From: Aliiroseovarius crassostreae
GTDB taxonomy: Bacteria > Pseudomonadota > Alphaproteobacteria > Rhodobacterales > Rhodobacteraceae
Direction: 5' to 3'
Length of the DNA stretch: 64,000 bases
NCBI RefSeq assembly: GCF_001307765.1
Contig: NZ_LKBA01000004.1
Coordinates: forward strand, 682,001-746,000
The number at the start of each line of letters is the position of its first letter. Position 1 is the stretch's first letter. The position numbers and the translations under genes are program-made. This document shows, one piece after another, positions 9,019-17,029 of this stretch. The notes below the pieces were generated by a model. It did not search any database and had not been told where the DNA came from. It saw nothing but the letters and a program-made list of their open reading frames with translations.

Positions 9019-9548
9019 TGAATCTCTCGCGCGCGACCCTCACCCCGTTCAGGGCAACCGTGATGGCGGGCATGTTGCTGGCTCTTGGGGGGTGCGACCT
9101 GCATCGCGAGAGCAATCTGCGCGCCACGCTGTCAGCGTGGTTCCAGCTTGGCGATACGCTGGGGTTTGAAAGTGGCCCCCGTTGTACCGCCGCCGTCTTT
9201 CGGGTGCGCACGAATGAGGTCGGGCCCGACCTGCCGATGGGCGAAAGCCCGTCTGACGCGCAGGGCATTTACGGGCTGGTGGGCCGCGCGGCGATCCAGA
9301 TGGAGGGCGTCAGCCCGCATCAGCTCACCGATACCATGCTGCTCGCCAATGATGGTTGGTTTGGCAAACACGCGCTGGGGGCCGCTGCCCAGGTTGGCCC
9401 CTGCCTGAACGATCAGATCGAACCGGGGTTTTACGCGGCGATGACGCGGCCCGGCGCGGTTCTGGCCTATTCGGCTGAACTGGACGGGGTCATGGTGCTC
9501 GACCCGGTTGAACGCAAATTGTTTTTCGCCGCCGGGGACACCTATTGA
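9018..9548 (+). CDS. Predicted lipoprotein of unknown function
   Basis: A 176-residue protein with a lipoprotein signal ending in LALGGC (Cys at about residue 26). The mature part contains CTAAVF and PCLND cysteines and no recognised domain. ATG at 9018 overlaps the preceding stop, with GCGGAGG seven bases upstream; a GTG one codon earlier is less well spaced. Part of the pccA-membrane protein-mutase gene string; function unknown. Confidence 0.65.
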   Translation: MNLSRATLTPFRATVMAGMLLALGGCDLHRESNLRATLSAWFQLGDTLGFESGPRCTAAVFRVRTNEVGPDLPMGESPSDAQGIYGLVGRAAIQMEGVSPHQLTDTMLLANDGWFGKHALGAAAQVGPCLNDQIEPGFYAAMTRPGAVLAYSAELDGVMVLDPVERKLFFAAGDTY

Positions 9549-9629
9549 CCCCTCCGGCCCCGCGGGCAGCGTTTGTCCGCACAGAACATGATGTCGCCCG
9601 GGGATGCGGGCATATGAAAGGATAACGCC

Positions 9630-11756
9630 ATGAGCGATACAGCGAAGTGGAAAGAGCTGGCCGAAAAGGAACTGCGCGGTCGCGCGGTTGAGGACCTGAA
9701 CTGGGAAACCCTAGAAGGTATTGAAGTCAAACCGCTTTATACGGCGGACGACACCAAGGACCTCGATCATATGGGCGGCATTCCCGGCGTGGGGCCCTTT
9801 ACCCGTGGCGTGAAGGCGACCATGTATGCAGGCCGCCCCTGGACCATCCGTCAATATGCCGGGTTCTCGACCGCCGAAGAAAGTAACGCCTTCTATCGCC
9901 GCAACCTGGCCGCCGGTCAGCAGGGCGTGTCCGTGGCCTTCGACCTGGCCACCCACCGGGGTTATGACAGTGACCACCCGCGCGTGGTTGGTGACGTGGG
10001 CAAGGCCGGCGTTGCGATTGACTCGGTTGAGGACATGAAGATCCTGTTTGACGGTATCCCGCTCGACAAAGTCTCCGTTTCAATGACCATGAACGGGGCC
10101 GTTATCCCGATCCTTGCGAGTTTCATCGTTGCTGGTGAAGAGCAGGGCCATGACAAATCGCTGCTGGCGGGCACCATTCAGAACGACATTCTGAAAGAAT
10201 TCATGGTGCGCAATACCTATATCTATCCGCCTGAACCGTCGATGCGGATCATCTCGGACATCATCGAATACACTTCGAACGAGATGCCGAAGTTTAACTC
10301 GATCTCGATTTCCGGCTATCACATGCAAGAGGCCGGTGCGAACCTGGTGCAGGAACTGGCCTACACGCTGGCGGATGGTCGTGAATATGTGCGTGCCGCC
10401 ATCGAGGCCGGCATGGACGTGGATAAATTCGCAGGACGTCTGAGCTTCTTCTTCGCGATCGGCATGAACTTCTTTATGGAAGCCGCCAAGCTGCGTGCCG
10501 CGCGCACCCTGTGGCACCGTGTAATGACCGAGTTCGGCGCGAAGTCGGAGCGTTCCAAGATGCTGCGCACCCACTGCCAGACCTCAGGCGTCAGCCTGCA
10601 GGAACAAGACCCCTATAACAACGTGATCCGCACCGCGTATGAGGCGATGTCCGCAGCCCTGGGTGGCACCCAGTCGCTGCACACCAACGCGCTGGACGAA
10701 GCGATTGCACTGCCCACCGATTTCTCGGCGCGCATTGCCCGCAACACCCAGATCATCTTGCAGGAAGAGACCGGCATCACCAATGTGGTCGACCCGCTGG
10801 CGGGCTCCTACTATGTGGAAAGCCTGACGGATGAGCTGATCAACAAGGCCTGGGCCCTGATGGAAGAGGTCGAGGAAATGGGCGGCATGACCAAGGCCGT
10901 GGCCTCGGGGATGCCGAAACTGCGGATCGAGGAATCGGCCGCCAAGCGTCAGGCCATGATCGACAAGGGTGACGAAGTCATCGTTGGCGTGAACAAGTAT
11001 AAGCTTGCCCAGGAAGACGAGATCGAAATCCTCGACGTGGACAATATGGCCGTGCGTGACAGCCAGATTGCCCGCCTTGAAAACATCCGCGCAACCCGTG
11101 ATGAGGCCGCCTGTCAGGCTGCCCTTGATGAGCTGACCCGCCGTTCGAAAGAAGGTGGCAATCTGCTCGAGGCCGCCGTTGAAGCGGCCCGCGCCCGCGC
11201 CTCAGTCGGAGAGATCAGCATGGCAATGGAAAAAGAATTTGGCCGCCACCGCGCCGAAGTGAAAACCCTCGCCGGTGTCTATGGCGCCGCATATGAGGGC
11301 GATGAAGGCTTTGCCCAGATCCAGAAATCGGTCGAAGGCTTCGCTGAGGCCGAAGGCCGCCGCCCGCGTATGCTCGTCGTGAAAATGGGGCAGGACGGGC
11401 ATGACCGTGGCGCCAAGGTGATCGCCACCGCCTTTGCCGATATCGGCTTTGACGTCGACGTAGGCCCGCTGTTCCAGACCCCGGACGAGGCGGCTCAGGA
11501 CGCCATTGATAACGACGTGCATATCGTCGGTATTTCGTCGCAGGCCGCTGGTCACAAGACGCTGGCGCCGCAGTTGGTGCAGGCTTTGAAAGAGCAGGGC
11601 GCCGAGGATATCATCGTGATCTGCGGCGGGGTTATTCCGCAGCAAGATTATGATTTCCTTTATGAAAGTGGTGTGAAAGCCATCTTCGGCCCGGGCACCA
11701 ACATCCCGCAAGCTGCTGAAAAAGTGCTGCAAATCGTGCGCGAGGTTCGCAGCTAA
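9630..11756 (+). CDS. scpA: Methylmalonyl-CoA mutase
   Basis: Adenosylcobalamin-dependent isomerisation of (R)-methylmalonyl-CoA to succinyl-CoA, the last step of propionyl-CoA assimilation. The 708-residue chain has the substrate-binding TIM barrel (about 1-560, with [18 protein letters not shown] and [11 protein letters not shown]) and a C-terminal B12 domain with GQDGHDRG, where His591 is the lower cobalt ligand (DxHxxG), followed by the [10 protein letters not shown] and GGVIPQQDY loops. Length and architecture match single-chain bacterial MCM. AAGGA lies 8 bases before the ATG at 9630. A cobalamin riboswitch at 16.8 kb shows B12 homeostasis nearby; none precedes this gene. Methylmalonyl-CoA epimerase is not in the window. 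Confidence 0.97.
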   Translation: MSDTAKWKELAEKELRGRAVEDLNWETLEGIEVKPLYTADDTKDLDHMGGIPGVGPFTRGVKATMYAGRPWTIRQYAGFSTAEESNAFYRRNLAAGQQGVSVAFDLATHRGYDSDHPRVVGDVGKAGVAIDSVEDMKILFDGIPLDKVSVSMTMNGAVIPILASFIVAGEEQGHDKSLLAGTIQNDILKEFMVRNTYIYPPEPSMRIISDIIEYTSNEMPKFNSISISGYHMQEAGANLVQELAYTLADGREYVRAAIEAGMDVDKFAGRLSFFFAIGMNFFMEAAKLRAARTLWHRVMTEFGAKSERSKMLRTHCQTSGVSLQEQDPYNNVIRTAYEAMSAALGGTQSLHTNALDEAIALPTDFSARIARNTQIILQEETGITNVVDPLAGSYYVESLTDELINKAWALMEEVEEMGGMTKAVASGMPKLRIEESAAKRQAMIDKGDEVIVGVNKYKLAQEDEIEILDVDNMAVRDSQIARLENIRATRDEAACQAALDELTRRSKEGGNLLEAAVEAARARASVGEISMAMEKEFGRHRAEVKTLAGVYGAAYEGDEGFAQIQKSVEGFAEAEGRRPRMLVVKMGQDGHDRGAKVIATAFADIGFDVDVGPLFQTPDEAAQDAIDNDVHIVGISSQAAGHKTLAPQLVQALKEQGAEDIIVICGGVIPQQDYDFLYESGVKAIFGPGTNIPQAAEKVLQIVREVRS

Positions 11757-11841
11757 TCTGCGCGGTGAGGGGCGGGTGTCCTCCCGCTTCCTTTGCAACG
11801 CCCCCGTCATTGTCACGTCGGAGAGGCACAAAATCCTTGAA

Positions 11842-11863
11842 GCTGGCGGCATTTCCCGCCAGC
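11842..11863 (+). other. Hairpin in the leader of the VOC gene
   Basis: Perfect 8-bp stem GCTGGCGG / CCGCCAGC with a 6-base loop, 30 bp before the VOC start and 86 bp after the mutase stop. No T-run follows, so it may be an mRNA-processing or weak termination structure. Confidence 0.35.
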
Positions 11864-11893
11864 CTCATCCCGGAACCAATCGGAGACTATTCC

Positions 11894-12508
11894 ATGGCGC
11901 TGGGCACGATCGACCACCTTGTCATTGCCTCTGCCACCCTGGCTGAAGGGGTGGAATTTATTCAGGCAACACTTGGGGTGCCAATGGCAGGCGGCGGGCA
12001 GCACCCGTTGATGGGCACGCATAACCGGCTGTTGTCGCTTGGTCCTGATATCTATCTTGAAGTGATCGCCATTGACCCGGACGCCGCGCGGCCAAGCCAC
12101 GCCCGCTGGTTTGACCTTGATTATTTTACCGGCGATGCCCGGCTGACCAATTGGGTGGTGCGGGTGCCTGAGATTGAAGAGGCGCTGCACCGGGCGCCTG
12201 AGGGCATCGGGGATGTGTTGGAACTGGAGCGTGGCCCCTATCGCTGGCAGATGGCCGTGCCCGAAGATGGGCGTCTGCCCTTTGCGGGCTGTGCCCCCGG
12301 CTTGCTGAGCTGGCAGACCGCAGGCCCCGCCGCCGCCTTGCCTGATCACGGATTGCGTCTGGCCGCGCTGGAGATCACCCATCCCGAGGCTGAAGCGCTT
12401 TCGGTGGCGCTGGCCCCGTTGGTGATCGACCAGCGGATCACGCTGCATCCCGGCGCGCCCGGACTGTCTGCGTGGATCGACACCCCGGGGGGCATGGTGC
12501 AACTCTAA
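11894..12508 (+). CDS. VOC / glyoxalase-like domain protein
   Basis: A 204-residue protein of the glyoxalase_3-like group: IDHLVIASATLAEGVEFIQ at the N-terminus and a conserved GTHNRLLSLG segment, with LEVIAIDPDA following. Start ATG at 11894 with GGAG upstream gives the typical N-terminus MALGTIDHLV. It follows methylmalonyl-CoA mutase by 137 bp, but it is not like methylmalonyl-CoA epimerase (too long, different motifs), so a role in this pathway cannot be claimed. Substrate unknown. Confidence 0.75.
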   Translation: MALGTIDHLVIASATLAEGVEFIQATLGVPMAGGGQHPLMGTHNRLLSLGPDIYLEVIAIDPDAARPSHARWFDLDYFTGDARLTNWVVRVPEIEEALHRAPEGIGDVLELERGPYRWQMAVPEDGRLPFAGCAPGLLSWQTAGPAAALPDHGLRLAALEITHPEAEALSVALAPLVIDQRITLHPGAPGLSAWIDTPGGMVQL

Positions 12509-12604
12509 CCGCCGGGATCTCCCCGGCCGTAGCCCCCGGGCTGTGGTGCTTTGAGGGAGGTCCGGGCACAGAGCTGCGCCCAGCCGGAGCTCTTTCGAAA
12601 CGCT

Positions 12605-13810
12605 TTAACTCTGGGCCTTCTCTGAGCGCAGAGGCTTGCGACCACGCTCATCTGCCGGGTTTCCCGCGGCATAAAGCACAGAAAATCCGATCACCGCAGA
12701 TAGGGCAGAGGCCAGCAGAACCCCAAGCCGCACGTCATTCATCAAAGCGGGGTCCGAAAAGCTCAGCCCGCCAATAAAGAGCGACATGGTAAAGCCGATG
12801 CCAGCCAGTGCCGAGATGCCATAGACATGCTGCCAGCCCACCCCATGGGGCAGCGCGGCACGACCGGTCTTGACCGTCAGCCAGGTCAGGCCAAAGACAC
12901 CCACCTGCTTGCCCAGAACCAGCCCGGCCGCAATACCTAAAGGCACGGGGGCGAGCAGGGCCGCAAGCGACATCCCCTCAAAACTCACCCCGGCATTGGC
13001 AAAGGCAAAAATCGGCACGATCAGGAAAAACACGTAAGGCGTCAGCGCATGTTCCAAGGCGTGCAGGGGGGATTTGCCCCATTTATCCGTCAACGGGATG
13101 AAAAACGCCGTGGCCACACCTGCCAGTGTTGCATGCACCCCGGATTTCAGCACCAGCACCCACAACACAACCCCCAGCATCAGAATGGGCGCAACCCGGT
13201 GCACGCGCTTCATGTTCAGCCACCCCATCAGAACCAGCGGCACAAGGGCGTAAATCAGGTAAGAGGCCTTGAGTTCAGCCGTGTAAAACAGCGCAATCAC
13301 AATGATCGCACCAAGGTCGTCCAGAATGGCCAGGGTCAGCAGAAATACCTTGAGCGCCGCCGGTGCGCGCTTGCCGAGCAGCGCCAGAACCCCAAGCGCA
13401 AAGGCAATATCCGTGGCCGCGGGAATGGCCCAGCCGCCCAGCGTGGCGGGATTGGACCAGTTGATGGCAGCATAAATCACCGCAGGCACCAGCATCCCCC
13501 CCAGCGCCGCCATGCCCGGAAGCACCACGTCGCGCGGGTTTTTCAGCTTCCCTTCCAGGATCTCCCGCTTCAGTTCCAACCCGATCAGGAAGAAAAAGAT
13601 GGCCATCAACCCGTCATTGACCCACAGAAGAAGCGGTTTCGACAGGCCCTCCCCGTTGAGCAAAACAGAAAACTTCGCGTCGAATATACTGGCAAAAGCG
13701 TCTGCCGCGGGTGAGTTCGCTGCGATCAGCGCGGCAACTGCCGACAGCATCAGAAGGATGCCACCAGCGGCATCATGGCGGAAGAATTTGTCAAGAAAGC
13801 GGGTGAGCAT
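12605..13810 (-). CDS. nhaA: Na+/H+ antiporter NhaA (first copy)
   Basis: An inner-membrane sodium/proton antiporter with the NhaA fold. Markers: GGILLMLSAVAALIAANSP at the N-terminus, WVNDGLMAIFFFLIGLELKRE, and the paired aspartates of the ion site in TLAILDDLGAIIVIALFY. ATG at 13810 (MLTRFLDKFF) aligns best with E. coli NhaA and has AGGGA five bases upstream; an in-frame ATG at 13840 would add ten residues. The gene faces the VOC gene convergently and diverges from the J-domain gene. A second nhaA lies at 42.3 kb. Confidence 0.93.
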   Translation of the reverse strand: MLTRFLDKFFRHDAAGGILLMLSAVAALIAANSPAADAFASIFDAKFSVLLNGEGLSKPLLLWVNDGLMAIFFFLIGLELKREILEGKLKNPRDVVLPGMAALGGMLVPAVIYAAINWSNPATLGGWAIPAATDIAFALGVLALLGKRAPAALKVFLLTLAILDDLGAIIVIALFYTAELKASYLIYALVPLVLMGWLNMKRVHRVAPILMLGVVLWVLVLKSGVHATLAGVATAFFIPLTDKWGKSPLHALEHALTPYVFFLIVPIFAFANAGVSFEGMSLAALLAPVPLGIAAGLVLGKQVGVFGLTWLTVKTGRAALPHGVGWQHVYGISALAGIGFTMSLFIGGLSFSDPALMNDVRLGVLLASALSAVIGFSVLYAAGNPADERGRKPLRSEKAQS

Positions 13811-13917
13811 TGTATCCCTGATCGTTTTTGTCACATTCACTTTCAGATAAGATCAAACCGCCGGGGTTCAAGGTCCGGACAGTCTGATTGCTTGAAGAAA
13901 AGCACAGAAGCCGGTCC

Positions 13918-13935
13918 TCATGATTTACATCATGA
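13918..13935. promoter_or_regulatory. FNR/CRP-like palindrome between nhaA and the J-domain gene
   Basis: TCATGAT and ATCATGA flank TTAC. The TGAT-N4-ATCA core matches the FNR/Dnr half-site spacing, but the outer bases are A and T swapped relative to the TTGAT-N4-ATCAA consensus. It lies 54 bp before the downstream start codon on the plus strand. Factor uncertain. Confidence 0.35.
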
Positions 13936-13988
13936 TGTGGCCGGGTTTTCTGCTCGTTATTGCGGACAGGAGCGTGTAGGAAGGTGCC

Positions 13989-14675
13989 ATGTCGATCTGG
14001 TCCCGCATATCTGATGCGCTGTCCGCGCTGGCCAAGGGCGAAAGCCTGTCTGACGTGTTTGCCCATTTGCGCACGCCGCCTGAACGGTCAGCCGGGTTTG
14101 CCATCGCGGTGATTGCGCTGGGGGCCAAGATGGCCAAGGCGGATGGGTTGGTGACGCGAGACGAGGTGTCCGCCTTTCGAGAAGTGTTTACCATCCCGCG
14201 CGGAGAGGAAAAGCAGGCAGCCAGGGTGTTCAACCTCGCGCGCACCGATGTGGCCGGGTTTGACCTCTATGCCCAGCGGATTGCCGATATGTTCGGACCA
14301 GCCGACCCGGCGCTTTTCGACCTCATGGAAGGGTTGTTTTTCATTGCGCTGGCAGATGGGGAATACCACCCCAACGAAAATGAATTCCTGCTTCATGTGG
14401 CGCGCATTTTTGGTATCCCCGAAGAGAAGTTCTTTGCGTTGCGGGCGCGTTTCGTGCCGGACACTGAGGAAAGCCCCTATCAGGTGCTGGGGGTGCCCAA
14501 GGACATGCCGATCCGTGAAATTCGCAAGGTCTGGCGCCAGGCCGTGCGCGACAGCCATCCCGATGTGATGGTGGCGCGGGGGGTGCCGGAAGAGGCGATC
14601 AAGCTGGCGGAAAAGCGGCTGATTGCAGTGAACCGCGCCTGGGAAGAGATCAATGCACGTCAGGGGAGCCACTGA
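13989..14675 (+). CDS. TerB-like / J-domain protein (DjlA-like co-chaperone)
   Basis: A 228-residue protein. Residues about 35-145 are an acidic helical TerB-like domain (AVIALGAKMAKADGLVT and IALADGEYHPNENEFL), and residues about 160-225 are a C-terminal J domain (YQVLGVPKDMPIREIRKVW with the HPD triad in RDSHPDVMV). This is the DjlA order without the N-terminal membrane anchor. A J domain activates DnaK. AGGAAGG sits five bases before the ATG. The next gene begins 3 bp after the stop, so the two are cotranscribed. Confidence 0.85.
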   Translation: MSIWSRISDALSALAKGESLSDVFAHLRTPPERSAGFAIAVIALGAKMAKADGLVTRDEVSAFREVFTIPRGEEKQAARVFNLARTDVAGFDLYAQRIADMFGPADPALFDLMEGLFFIALADGEYHPNENEFLLHVARIFGIPEEKFFALRARFVPDTEESPYQVLGVPKDMPIREIRKVWRQAVRDSHPDVMVARGVPEEAIKLAEKRLIAVNRAWEEINARQGSH

Positions 14676-14678
14676 CCC

Positions 14679-15695
14679 ATGCGTATCGCCACCTATAATG
14701 TCGAATGGTTCAACACGCTGTTTGATGATACGGGGCGCCCGATTGCGGATGCGGAACTGGCCACCCGGAGGGGCGTGACACGGCGGGCGCAGCTCAAAGC
14801 GGCCGGGGTGGTGTTCAAATTGCTTGAGGCCGACCTGATCATGGTGGTCGAAGCCCCGGATGAAAATCGCCGCCGTTCGACCGTGAAAGCTCTGGAAAGT
14901 TTCGCGCGGATTTTTGGCCTGCGGGCACGTAAGGCCCTGATCGGGTTTGCAAATGACACCCAGCAGGAAATCGCGCTTTTATATGACCCGGACCAGTTTG
15001 AGGCAAAACATGATCCTTGGGGGGCGGCACAGGGCCAGTATGCGCCGCGCTTTGACGGTGCCTTCCATCTGGATCTGGATGTGGATGCCAATCCCGATCC
15101 GGTGGTGTTTTCCAAACCCCCGCTGGAGGTGGCGCTGACGCTGCGGAAAAACGGGCAGAAACTGCGTCTGATCGGGGTGCATGTGAAGTCGAAAGCCCCG
15201 CATGGCGCCCGCAATGCGGAAGAGGCGATCCGTATCAGCATTGAAAACCGCCGCAAGCAGATGGCGCAATGTATCTGGATCCGGCAACGGGTGGACCAGC
15301 TTCTTGAAGCGGGGGAACAGGTGATTGTGCTGGGGGATTTCAACGATGGTCCGGGGCTTGATGAATATGAAAAGCTGTTTGGCCGGTCAGGGGTGGAAAT
15401 TGTAATGGGCGAGGGCGAAGGCCCCTGTCTGTATGACCCACATGCCGCGCGCTTTTTGGCGCGCCCTTCGGCGGCCCGCATCAGCTCTGCCCGGTTTTAT
15501 ATTGCGAGCCAGAAGCGATATTTGCAGGCGCTACTCGACTATATCATGATTTCCGAGGACCTGCGCGGGTTTGACACGGTCTGGCGTATCTGGCACCCGT
15601 TTGACGACCCGCTCTGCTATCGGGCTGAGGCCCTGCGCGAGGCGCTGTTGACCGCCTCGGATCACTTTCCGGTCACGCTGGATATTGATCTTTGA
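14679..15695 (+). CDS. Endonuclease/exonuclease/phosphatase-family protein
   Basis: A 338-residue EEP-superfamily hydrolase. Visible motifs: N-terminal RIATYNVEWFN (metal-ligand Asn), MVVEAPDEN, GVHVKSKAPHG, VLGDFNDGPG (catalytic Asp/Asn) and a final SDHFPVTLDIDL (catalytic Asp-His). These are the standard metal-dependent phosphoesterase residues. No signal peptide, so probably cytoplasmic. Substrate (nucleic acid, lipid or small phosphoester) cannot be told. Cotranscribed with the J-domain gene. Confidence 0.85.
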   Translation: MRIATYNVEWFNTLFDDTGRPIADAELATRRGVTRRAQLKAAGVVFKLLEADLIMVVEAPDENRRRSTVKALESFARIFGLRARKALIGFANDTQQEIALLYDPDQFEAKHDPWGAAQGQYAPRFDGAFHLDLDVDANPDPVVFSKPPLEVALTLRKNGQKLRLIGVHVKSKAPHGARNAEEAIRISIENRRKQMAQCIWIRQRVDQLLEAGEQVIVLGDFNDGPGLDEYEKLFGRSGVEIVMGEGEGPCLYDPHAARFLARPSAARISSARFYIASQKRYLQALLDYIMISEDLRGFDTVWRIWHPFDDPLCYRAEALREALLTASDHFPVTLDIDL

Positions 15696-15741
15696 GGTTT
15701 GCGCACTGGAAATGCTGATATCTGCACCCCATATTTTCCCT

Positions 15742-16155
15742 ATGAAACAGATCCTGAAACCCACATTGCTGGCAGGGCTTGTTGCCTTCTCCTCCCCGGG
15801 GGTGGCTGAAACGGGCCAAGCCCAATCCCCCCAGCCGTCTCCTCCGTCGTCCCCCGAGGGGGATCCCAAGCTGGAAGACGGCGCGGAAATGATGTCGCGT
15901 GGCTTGCAGATGTTGCTGGACGGGCTGGCGCAGGAAATGTCCCCGATGCGTGACGGGCTGGCTGAGGGCATGGCCGAAAACTGGGCCAGGCAATTGCAGA
16001 AAGGCTGGCAAGATCTGATGGCGGAAATGGGGGATCTGTCTGCCTATCACCCGCCGGAAGTGCTTCCCAATGGTGACATTATCTTGCGGCGTAAATCGCC
16101 ACAGCCGCCTGTCCCGCCCGAAGCTGCGGCGCCGGACGGGGGAACGGATCTGTAG
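15742..16155 (+). CDS. Secreted hypothetical protein
   Basis: A 137-residue product with an N-terminal signal peptide (MKQILKPTLLAGLVAFSSPG, cleavage likely after VAE), then a low-complexity Pro/Ser/Gln stretch, an amphipathic Met/Leu/Glu-rich helical region around residues 45-100, and a Pro-rich C-terminus. Similar short periplasmic proteins are conserved in Rhodobacteraceae, but no function is known to me. Start chosen at the ATG giving a proper signal peptide; an upstream extension would overlap the EEP gene. Confidence 0.65.
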   Translation: MKQILKPTLLAGLVAFSSPGVAETGQAQSPQPSPPSSPEGDPKLEDGAEMMSRGLQMLLDGLAQEMSPMRDGLAEGMAENWARQLQKGWQDLMAEMGDLSAYHPPEVLPNGDIILRRKSPQPPVPPEAAAPDGGTDL

Positions 16156-16159
16156 GGCC

Positions 16160-16591
16160 TCAGGACAGGGCCGCCCCCCGGCGCATGGCCATGACGCAAC
16201 CAGGGGTGCGCTTCAGCCCGCTGGGGGAAAGCGGTGTTGTGCCGCGGTTCAATGCCTCGTGATTGTTGCGCGCGTATTCGAGCAGGGCAGAGATGTCCTC
16301 GCCTTCTTCCACATCCCCGAAAACATGTGTTTCGCTGCGGGTGGCATGATAGGCCACGAGGCAGGTTCGGCCACAGCCCCCCATTTCAGCATGGCCCGAG
16401 ATTTCAAACCCGTCCTCGATACTGTCGCGTGCGGCGGTGATGGCCTGTTGAAGCTGGACCATCATGGCATGACCTGCGGTGCAGATCTGGCCGGTATGGG
16501 GGCAGGGGGTGCAGAGAACAAGCTGCTGCCCCGTCCGGGTCGGTGTGGTTGTTGTGGTCTGTCCCACCGTCTGCATCTGTGTCCGGTACAT
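16160..16591 (-). CDS. DUF1636-family metal-binding protein, B12-regulated
   Basis: A 143-residue protein with cysteine motifs at LCTPCPHTGQIC and GGCGRTC, and the closing FGDVEEGEDISALLEYA typical of DUF1636 (predicted metal-binding proteins often found in cobalamin/cobalt regulons). GGAG ends six bases before the ATG at 16591. A full cobalamin riboswitch lies about 105 bases upstream on the same strand, so expression should fall when B12 is plentiful. A role in cobalt or cobalamin supply is inferred from this control; no enzymatic activity is known. Confidence 0.8.
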   Translation of the reverse strand: MYRTQMQTVGQTTTTTPTRTGQQLVLCTPCPHTGQICTAGHAMMVQLQQAITAARDSIEDGFEISGHAEMGGCGRTCLVAYHATRSETHVFGDVEEGEDISALLEYARNNHEALNRGTTPLSPSGLKRTPGCVMAMRRGAALS

Positions 16592-16696
16592 GACGCCCTC
16601 CGCGCGTAAGATGCGGGATGGGGCGGGGGGAAGAGGGGGCATTCTGGCCGCCTGCGATCCTCCTGCCGGGGCACCCCGCCCGGGTTGAGTTTCATC

Positions 16697-16850
16697 AGAT
16701 GGCAGGTCTCCTGACTTGCGGGTCGTTGCGGTTCTGATCCTTCCCGGGGGCGCCCAGTGGTTTTTCAAAACAGCTCGCCGCTTACAGTTGCGGGGGCAGT
16801 TGTGGAATTGGCCGATATCCGACCGCACCACATTCCCTTTTCACCCGGGG
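16697..16850 (-). promoter_or_regulatory. Cobalamin riboswitch
   Basis: Read on the minus strand it shows the conserved cobalamin-aptamer blocks in order: GGTGAAAAGGGAA, then CCCCCGCAACTGTAAGCGG, GCCACTGG-like AACCACTGGG, CCCGGGAAGG, and the 3' block CGCAAGTCAGGAGACCTGCC. Spacing and order match the B12 aptamer. It ends about 105 bases before the DUF1636 start codon. The regulatory hairpin that occludes translation or ends transcription was not resolved. Confidence 0.93.
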
Positions 16851-16963
16851 CTTTCTGGTCGAAAGATCCGGGAACCATCTGGGGAATGGGTGACGCAGGA
16901 CGGGGCCACTGTCAAGCAAGAAGCGCAGGAGGAGAGGGGTAAAGACAGGGGCAAGAGCGGGGG

Positions 16964-17023
16964 GAGGGGCGCTGCCCCTCGGCCTGGCGGCCTCACCCCG
17001 AGGTATTTTCAGCAAGAAAAAGT
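16964..17023 (+). repeat. Dispersed intergenic hairpin repeat, copy 1
   Basis: GAGGGGC-GCT-GCCCCTC hairpin (16964-16980), a second GCCTGGCGGC element, then CACCCCGAGGTATTTTCAGC followed by AAGAAAAAG. The same plan recurs at 20.9, 27.0, 27.1, 39.0 and 62.4 kb. Sits just after the ppx stop. Confidence 0.75.
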
Positions 17024-17029
17024 GAAGGT

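Noticed and set aside
9613-9624. Three-codon ATG-AAA-GGA-TAA mini frame before methylmalonyl-CoA mutase
   Set aside because: It overlaps the ribosome site AAGGA of the mutase gene and is more simply that site.
11772-11787. GCGGG/CCCGC hairpin as terminator of methylmalonyl-CoA mutase
   Set aside because: Five-base stem and the following T content (TTCCTTT) is too weak to call.
12594-12608. TTTCGAAACGCTTTAA near the end of nhaA as a palindrome copy
   Set aside because: Only one arm matches the 30.3-kb element; no partner arm lies within 60 bp.
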